Source: Anaerolineales bacterium (GTDB lineage: Bacteria > Chloroflexota > Anaerolineae > Anaerolineales > UBA6663). Taken from it: a DNA stretch of 63,498 bases. The DNA lies in NCBI GenBank assembly GCA_020850595.1, contig JADZEK010000149.1:1-63498 (forward strand). Direction: 5' to 3'. The notes beneath the pieces were generated by a model. That model saw nothing but the letters and a program-made list of their open reading frames with translations. It made no database searches and had not been told where the DNA came from. Of this stretch, positions 57,781-63,498 are shown piece by piece. Position 1 is the first letter of the stretch. Every line of letters begins with the position of its first letter. The position numbers were made by a program, and so were the translations under genes.

Positions 57781-58980
57781 TTAAGGCGCGCTCGCCATCG
57801 AGTCCGCCACGTCGGCCAAGATTTGGGCGGCCTCGTCGGCGTCAGCCAGCCGCGGCTGGAAGTTGTCGTAGATGTGGATGGGCAGCAGCGTCACCTCGGC
57901 CAACTGCGCGCCGTGGAAGCGGGCGCGCACCATGATGCCCTGCACCGTGTAGAGCGTGCCGTCCGACCACTGCATGTCGAAGACAAAGTTGCCCAGCGAG
58001 TAGGCCGCCACCGCGCCGTTGGCGAACGTCTCGACCCCCTGCACCCGGTGCGGGTGGTTGCCGATGACAAGCGTGGCCCCGGCGTTCACCATCGCCTGCG
58101 CGCCCTCACGCTGCGTGTACGAAATCTCGCCGGAGAACTCGCGGCCCCAGTGCGGCAGCACGATCACCACGTCGGCTATCTGCCGCGCCTGCTGGATGGC
58201 GGCGGTGTACACACTGGTCTTGAACGGCCCCACGCCCGGCTCACTGGCCGTGGCCCACAGCGGTGCGTTGATACCCGTCACCCCCAGGAAGGCGAAGCGC
58301 ACCCCCTGCACAGTCAGGATGGCCGGGGTCATGGCCTCGGCCAGGTTTCGGCCGCCGCCCGCCGGCGCGATGCCGCGCGCTCGCAGGTTCGCCAGCGTGT
58401 CCAGAAAGGCGTCATTCACGCAGCCGCGCACGATGCCGCAGTCCTTGGCGTGGTTGGTGGCGACGGTGATCACATCGTACCCGGCAAAGGCCAGCCCGTC
58501 CGCCATGGCGCTCGGCCCCATCAGGTTGCGGTAGGCCTCGTCGCATGGGGCGGGCGCGGTGTAGTCCGAAAGCGAGCCGTCCAGGCTGCCGATGGTGAGG
58601 TCGGCGCCCTGGAGCAGCGGGGCCAGCCCCTGGTAAGGCAGGGTCATGTCGTTGGCGGCCTGGGCGATGGCATAGACGCAGCGCGCGGGGTTGATGTCGC
58701 CGGTGAACAGCAGCTCAATGTCTGGTTCCGAGGTCGCGCTCGGCGCGGGCGTGAGCGTCTCAGTCGAGACGGCCGTCGGTGGCGGCTGGGTCGGCGCGGC
58801 CGTGGTGCTGGGCGGCGGCCGGGTCGTGGTAGGGATGGCTGCCGTGGGCGTGGCCGCCACAGCCGCGGTGGGCAGGGCGGGCGTAGCGGTGCCGACTGGC
58901 GCGGCGGCGGGGCCGCACCCGGCCAACAGCCAGGCCAGGGCCAGCCCGGCCAGGCGGCGCAAGCATAACGAGCGGCGCAT
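57781..58980 (-). CDS. CapA-family (PgsA-like) metallophosphatase lipoprotein
   Basis: A 399-residue lipoprotein (lipobox LLAGC after a hydrophobic signal) with a Thr/Pro-rich linker. The CapA domain has LLFTGDINPA, DGSLSDYTAPAP, ATNHAKDCG and VIGNHPHRVQGVE, matching the calcineurin-like fold of poly-gamma-glutamate synthesis CapA/PgsA proteins. Partners CapB/CapC are absent here, so polymer synthesis is not implied. Last gene of an HTH-TPR-CapA operon. Confidence 0.88.
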   Translation of the reverse strand: MRRSLCLRRLAGLALAWLLAGCGPAAAPVGTATPALPTAAVAATPTAAIPTTTRPPPSTTAAPTQPPPTAVSTETLTPAPSATSEPDIELLFTGDINPARCVYAIAQAANDMTLPYQGLAPLLQGADLTIGSLDGSLSDYTAPAPCDEAYRNLMGPSAMADGLAFAGYDVITVATNHAKDCGIVRGCVNDAFLDTLANLRARGIAPAGGGRNLAEAMTPAILTVQGVRFAFLGVTGINAPLWATASEPGVGPFKTSVYTAAIQQARQIADVVIVLPHWGREFSGEISYTQREGAQAMVNAGATLVIGNHPHRVQGVETFANGAVAAYSLGNFVFDMQWSDGTLYTVQGIMVRARFHGAQLAEVTLLPIHIYDNFQPRLADADEAAQILADVADSMASAP

Positions 58981-59019
58981 GGGGGAGCGCGCTGAAGCGA
59001 AGCGCGGCGGGCCGCGCGC

Positions 59020-59559
59020 CTAGCGCGCCATGAGCTTGAAAACCTGATCCAGCAGGCCCTTGAGGGTCTTCTCCTTGGCGGAGAGAGCCTTGCTCAGGTT
59101 CAGGCCCGACTGCATGGAGGCCAGCGCCTGAAACTTCTTGTCCTGCTTGATCTGGATGCCGCTGAGGGCCTTGTAGCACGCGGCGCGGTTCTCGTTCTCG
59201 GCCGGGCCGAGCGCGGCGTACAGGTCAATCGCCTGTTCGTACGCGGCGGCGGCCTCGTCCAGCCGCTCCACCCCCTCCAGCGCGCGGGCCAGGTTGCCCA
59301 CCGCGTGGGCGTGGCGGGGAGCGTCGCCCGCGGCCTTGAAGACCGCCGGCGTGCCTTCCACGGCGGCCAGCGCGCCGGCCCAATCCTTCTGCGCCAGGCG
59401 CACCACGCCCAGGTTGTTGCGCATCTCGGCCGCGTCCAGCGGCTGGCCGTCGGCCTCGAAGGCGGCCGCCGCCTCGCTGAAGCGCTGGGCGGCGTCGGCG
59501 TATTGGTCCAGGCGAAAGTAAGACAGCCCGGTCTCTTTAAGCTGGGTCGCGGTCGGCAT
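59020..59559 (-). CDS. TPR protein
   Basis: A 179-residue cytoplasmic protein with four TPR-like motifs (GLSYFRLDQYADAAQRFSEA, AEMRNNLGVVRLAQKDW, AHAVGNLARALEGVERLDE) and a Lys-rich C-terminal helix. It lies 23 bp after the HTH gene and 39 bp before the CapA gene on the minus strand, so the three are probably cotranscribed. Function unknown. Confidence 0.8.
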   Translation of the reverse strand: MPTATQLKETGLSYFRLDQYADAAQRFSEAAAAFEADGQPLDAAEMRNNLGVVRLAQKDWAGALAAVEGTPAVFKAAGDAPRHAHAVGNLARALEGVERLDEAAAAYEQAIDLYAALGPAENENRAACYKALSGIQIKQDKKFQALASMQSGLNLSKALSAKEKTLKGLLDQVFKLMAR

Positions 59560-59582
59560 AGGGGCGGCGGGCCTGGGCGGGC

Positions 59583-60251
59583 TTAGTAGGTAATCTCGAG
59601 CAGGCTGGTCGCCAGGCTGCGGAGCTTGTCCACCGGCATGGCGCTCAACTGCTGGGCCAGCCGCAAGAAATGCTCATTGACCGGCTGGCTGACGAACTCA
59701 CGCAGTTCGGGCGGCAGTTGGCGCACCCGTTCCAGCGCGCGCTGGGTCACGTCCCACTCACCGACCGGGCCGCGCGCCTCCACGAAGTGCTCCAGCGGCA
59801 GGCTTAGCTGGGCGGCGGCGGCGCTGAGCACGGCCAGCGGCACGGGCGCGCCCTCCACTTCATAAGCCAGCCACTCGGCCGGCGTCACGCCCACGGAGGC
59901 CGCCAGCGCTTCCGGCGTCTGTTCGGCGGCCTGGCGCGCCTGGCGCAGTTGGATGCCGATGATGCGATGGCGCAGCGCGGCGATGTCGGCGGCCGGCAGG
60001 GCGCGGCGGGCCGCCTCGGGTTGCGCCGAGAGCGGCTGGTCGCCCCAGAAGTAGCTCACCGGCACGTCGAGGAAGTAGGCCAGCAGCTCCAACTCGGGCA
60101 GCGAAGGCGCGGCCGTGCCCGCCTCGTAGCCGCCGTACTGCGCGGGAGCCAGGCCCAGCGCCGCCGCGCTGGCCTCCACCGTCTGACCGCGCACCGTGCG
60201 GGCATCCTGCATCAGTGCGCCGAGCCTGGCGCCGAATTGGCGATCACTCAT
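59583..60251 (-). CDS. Double HTH (XRE/Cro-CI) regulator
   Basis: A 222-residue protein with two helix-turn-helix domains: one at about 10-70 (RTVRGQTVEASAAALGLAPAQYGGYEAG) and one at about 100-155 (RQARQAAEQTPEALAASVGVTPAEWLAYE). The C-terminal helices may dimerise. AAGGAG lies 8 nt before the ATG. It is preceded by its own extended -10 promoter and leads the TPR-CapA operon, which it may regulate. Confidence 0.85.
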   Translation of the reverse strand: MSDRQFGARLGALMQDARTVRGQTVEASAAALGLAPAQYGGYEAGTAAPSLPELELLAYFLDVPVSYFWGDQPLSAQPEAARRALPAADIAALRHRIIGIQLRQARQAAEQTPEALAASVGVTPAEWLAYEVEGAPVPLAVLSAAAAQLSLPLEHFVEARGPVGEWDVTQRALERVRQLPPELREFVSQPVNEHFLRLAQQLSAMPVDKLRSLATSLLEITY

Positions 60252-60271
60252 TCCCGTTCTCCTTGCCGCGG

Positions 60272-60280
60272 ATTATAGCA
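60272..60280 (-). promoter_or_regulatory. Extended -10 promoter of the HTH-TPR-CapA operon
   Basis: Minus strand TGCTATAAT, 20 nt before the ATG at 60251. The leader includes the AAGGAG site. Confidence 0.55.
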
Positions 60281-60298
60281 TCGCGGGTCATGCCGGCC

Positions 60299-61705
<1,407 letters not shown>

Positions 61706-61717
61706 GAACGGGGCCGG

Positions 61718-62023
61718 CTACTCCGCTGCGCCGGGCGGGTTGGGCTGTTCCTCGTCCGGCCGAATCCACACAATCTGGTTCTTGTTCAGCGTGAGAAATT
61801 CCGAGCGCACCAGCACCTGGCCGTTGGCGTTGTAGACCTCGGCGTTGGTGACGGCGATGAACATTTCCGCCAGGCCGTTGAACTCATCCTTCAGGCGCAG
61901 ACCCGGCCGCAGATACAGATGGCCGTGAATCAGGTTCGAGACCGTCTGGATCAGCGCCGGAATCTCGTCCTTGCGGACGATGTCGGTGTAGGTCTTCCCC
62001 TTGGCATCCACGCGAGTAGTCAT
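61718..62023 (-). CDS. Small conserved protein upstream of CpaF (DUF6812-like)
   Basis: A 101-residue soluble protein: YTDIVRKDEIPALIQTVSN, DEFNGLAEMFIAVTNAEVY and LTLNKNQIVWIRPDEE. It looks like a small beta-rich domain similar to DUF6812 proteins. AGAGAGG precedes the ATG and the cpaF start lies 12 bp after the stop. Function unknown; a link to CpaF is inferred from position. Confidence 0.65.
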   Translation of the reverse strand: MTTRVDAKGKTYTDIVRKDEIPALIQTVSNLIHGHLYLRPGLRLKDEFNGLAEMFIAVTNAEVYNANGQVLVRSEFLTLNKNQIVWIRPDEEQPNPPGAAE

Positions 62024-62068
62024 GACGCACCTCTCTCCATCTGGGCGGCGATCCGCCCCCTGCCGCCG

Positions 62069-62097
62069 ATTATGACGCGGCCTGGGCGATTTCGCAA
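62069..62097 (-). promoter_or_regulatory. Putative promoter of the small gene-cpaF operon
   Basis: Minus strand TTGCGA (62097-62092), 17-bp spacer, CATAAT (62074-62069), about 45 bp before the ATG at 62023. Confidence 0.5.
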
Positions 62098-62105
62098 ACG
62101 GCTTT

Positions 62106-63281
62106 CTAACCTGGCTTCGCCGTCGGCCCGCTGCTGAAGAGTGGCAGTTGGAAGCTGAAAGTGCTGCCCTGGCCCTCGGCGCTGGCGACCATTACCTGCG
62201 CGCCATGCGCCTCCACGATGCGGCGGACAAGCGCCAACCCCAGGCCGGTGCCCCCATAGCGGCGCGTGGACGAGCCGTCCAGTTGCTGAAAAGGCTCAAA
62301 AATGTCCTCCACCCGGTTGGCGGGGATGCCGATGCCCGTGTCGCTGACCGCCAGAGTCACGGCCTGCCCCACGGCCGTGGCCGTCAGCGTCACCCGCCCG
62401 CCGCTGGGGGTGAACTTGATGGCGTTATCCACCAGTTGCAGCAGAATCCAGTGCAGCTTCTCCTCGTCGGCGGTGGCGGGCGGCAGGTCGGCGGGCAGAT
62501 CGTAGCCGAGCTGAACCTGCTGCCGCTCGGCCTTCGTCTGGGCGCGCTGGATCACCTGGAGCGCGACCATCGGGATCGAAACCGGGCGCAGGTTGAGCGT
62601 CAACTCGCCCCGCGCCGCCGCCGCGTAAGAGATCAGATCGTTGATGAGCGTCTCGAGCCGCGTGATAGCCGCGGCCGTGACCCCCAGCGCCTCGGTCTGC
62701 CCGGCCGTCAGCGGGCCGAGCGCGGCGTCGGCCAGCAGCACGTTGTAGCCCTTGATGTGCGTCAGCGGCGTGCGCAGCTCGTGGCTGACGTTGGCGACGA
62801 AGTTGGCCTTGAGCTGATTGAACTCGGTCAGGCGCGCCAGAGCCGACTTAAGCTCGGCCGTGCGCTCGGCCACGCGCCGCTCCAGGCCGCGGTTAGCCTC
62901 CACCAGCGCCGTCTGCAGTTCGAGCAGTTGGCGGGCGATGGCCTCATCCAGGTCGGGCGGCTGGAGATAGCCCAGGTCTACCAGGGTCTGCCCGATCAGG
63001 CGGCGGCGCGTGCCCTCGGGGGCGCGCGCTTGTTCGGCCAGCGCCGCTTGCAGCTGCGCGGCGGTGATGTAACCCGCGCGCACCAGGTAGTCGCCCAGGC
63101 GCGGGATGAGTTCCTCGGTGCGCACCGGCTCGGCCGGGCCGTGGCCCAGCGCGTCGGCCAGCCACTGCCGGTCGGCCATGAGCGTCATCAGTTGAATGTC
63201 AGCGCCGCAGGTCGGGCAGGCGGTGGCATCCGCCGGGATGACGGCCTGGCAGTTTGGGCAGTTCAGCGTAGCGGCAGCCAT
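62106..63281 (-). CDS. Sensor histidine kinase with zinc-ribbon and GspE-N-like input
   Basis: A 391-residue cytoplasmic kinase. A CPNC...CPTC zinc ribbon (8-25) comes first, followed by two repeats of the GspE/MshE N-terminal type (LGDYLVRAGYITAAQLQAAL and IGQTLVDLGYLQPPDLDEAI). After a coiled-coil stretch (RRVAERTAELKSALAR) come the HisKA H-box FVANVSHELRTPL and the ATPase N, G1, F and G2 boxes (VDNAIKFTPSG, DTGIGIP, FEPFQQ, GTGLGL). No membrane helix. I use ATG 63281; an extended -10 lies 7 bp upstream. GspE-N-like modules can bind cyclic-di-GMP in some MshE proteins. Confidence 0.88.
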   Translation of the reverse strand: MAAATLNCPNCQAVIPADATACPTCGADIQLMTLMADRQWLADALGHGPAEPVRTEELIPRLGDYLVRAGYITAAQLQAALAEQARAPEGTRRRLIGQTLVDLGYLQPPDLDEAIARQLLELQTALVEANRGLERRVAERTAELKSALARLTEFNQLKANFVANVSHELRTPLTHIKGYNVLLADAALGPLTAGQTEALGVTAAAITRLETLINDLISYAAAARGELTLNLRPVSIPMVALQVIQRAQTKAERQQVQLGYDLPADLPPATADEEKLHWILLQLVDNAIKFTPSGGRVTLTATAVGQAVTLAVSDTGIGIPANRVEDIFEPFQQLDGSSTRRYGGTGLGLALVRRIVEAHGAQVMVASAEGQGSTFSFQLPLFSSGPTAKPG

Positions 63282-63288
63282 GAACGCA

Positions 63289-63297
63289 AATATAACA
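63289..63297 (-). promoter_or_regulatory. Extended -10 promoter giving a leaderless histidine kinase mRNA
   Basis: Minus strand TGTTATATT, 7 nt before the ATG at 63281. No Shine-Dalgarno site. Confidence 0.5.
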
Positions 63298-63310
63298 CGA
63301 GAGCCATGAG

Positions 63311-63372
63311 CCCAGGGCAATTGCCTCTAAACTGCGCCTGGGACCAATCAGCCCCCTTTTGCCTGTCATTCC
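63311..63372 (+). repeat. Dispersed 62-bp intergenic repeat, copy 2
   Basis: Matches 3243-3304 at 54 of 62 positions, same orientation. Intergenic, upstream of the histidine kinase. The 126 bp beyond it to the window end hold no gene. Confidence 0.75.
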
Positions 63373-63445
63373 GAAGAGCGCATGGCGGCAGGCCGCCAGC
63401 CCTCCAGGCCCGAAACACCCGTCGGCCGCGGCCCTGTCTCGGGTA

Positions 63446-63467
63446 GGGGCGTAGCGTGCTACGCCCC
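63446..63467. repeat. GGGGCG(C/T)AGCGTGCT palindromic repeat, copy 3
   Basis: GGGGCGTAGCGTGCTACGCCCC, a near-perfect palindrome sharing its core with copies at 47632 and 57653. Intergenic near the right end of the window. Confidence 0.65.
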
Positions 63468-63498
63468 GGGCCGGCTATCAAATGGGTTTAGTTTCTGA

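Noticed and set aside
57781..58980. Poly-gamma-glutamate capsule operon
   Set aside because: CapA-like proteins occur widely without capB/capC, and neither partner is present here.

Overview
The window is high-GC DNA that looks chromosomal and Chloroflexota-like (Anaerolineae or a related class). The evidence is the extracytoplasmic proteins with Pro/Thr-rich linkers, PknB-type kinases with extracytoplasmic sensor modules, a sensor fragment ending in the RYRLWDID...RRRVQDFVDRRFYRRKYD signature common in that phylum, short hydrophobic-LPL C-terminal tails on secreted proteins, and DUF5939 cyclases. I saw no prophage, insertion sequence or CRISPR array. One gene of clearly lower GC (GmrSD-like, 32195-34000) looks acquired. 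This placement rests on sequence style, not on a marker-gene tree.

Layout. 1-10430: tRNA-Cys, a GH38-like glycosidase, P450 plus SMP-30-like lactonase, and a divergent group of mannonate dehydratase, SDR and PhyH-type oxygenase, i.e. sugar-acid catabolism. 10488-12850: a tRNA-Phe/tRNA-Gly operon, then two receiver proteins and a class II aldolase with a BMC-type targeting tail. 12970-16500: oligoendopeptidase F and a GT-C-like membrane protein. 16598-31396: the main feature, a bacterial microcompartment (BMC) locus in two minus-strand operons. The first has eutJ, a permuted trimeric shell protein, a small EutQ-N-like protein with a targeting helix, BMC-P, an Imm5-like protein, a DUF5939 class III cyclase, a flavin oxidase and a second BMC-P. 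The second, behind lepB, has RpiB, DeoC, a zinc-ribbon protein, BMC-P, acylating aldehyde dehydrogenase, BMC-H, a receiver protein and an MFS transporter. A secreted glycosidase lies between them.

32195-45000: GmrSD-like endonuclease; TPR-cdaA-cdaR-der (cyclic-di-AMP and ribosome assembly); miaB-polA. 45098-56630: a sensor Ser/Thr kinase and a run of exported proteins (DUF1501, DUF1800, a large single-haem HzsA-like protein, an unknown secreted family, YHS, LysM). 56671-63498: SirB1-like protein, CapA-like lipoprotein, TPR and HTH regulators, a CpaF ATPase, a zinc-ribbon histidine kinase, and dispersed palindromic repeats.

How the BMC parts fit: DeoC would split 2-deoxyribose-5-phosphate into acetaldehyde and glyceraldehyde-3-phosphate. 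The class II aldolase would give lactaldehyde or a related aldehyde from a sugar phosphate. RpiB would interconvert pentose phosphates, and the CoA-acylating dehydrogenase would turn the aldehyde into acyl-CoA inside the shell. This matches the sugar-phosphate-utilizing (SPU) class of BMCs. The phosphotransacylase and alcohol dehydrogenase of a complete metabolosome core are not in this window. The embedded cyclase, flavin oxidase, Imm5-like protein and zinc-ribbon protein, and Cys/His clusters beside the targeting peptides of both aldolases, are the unusual parts.
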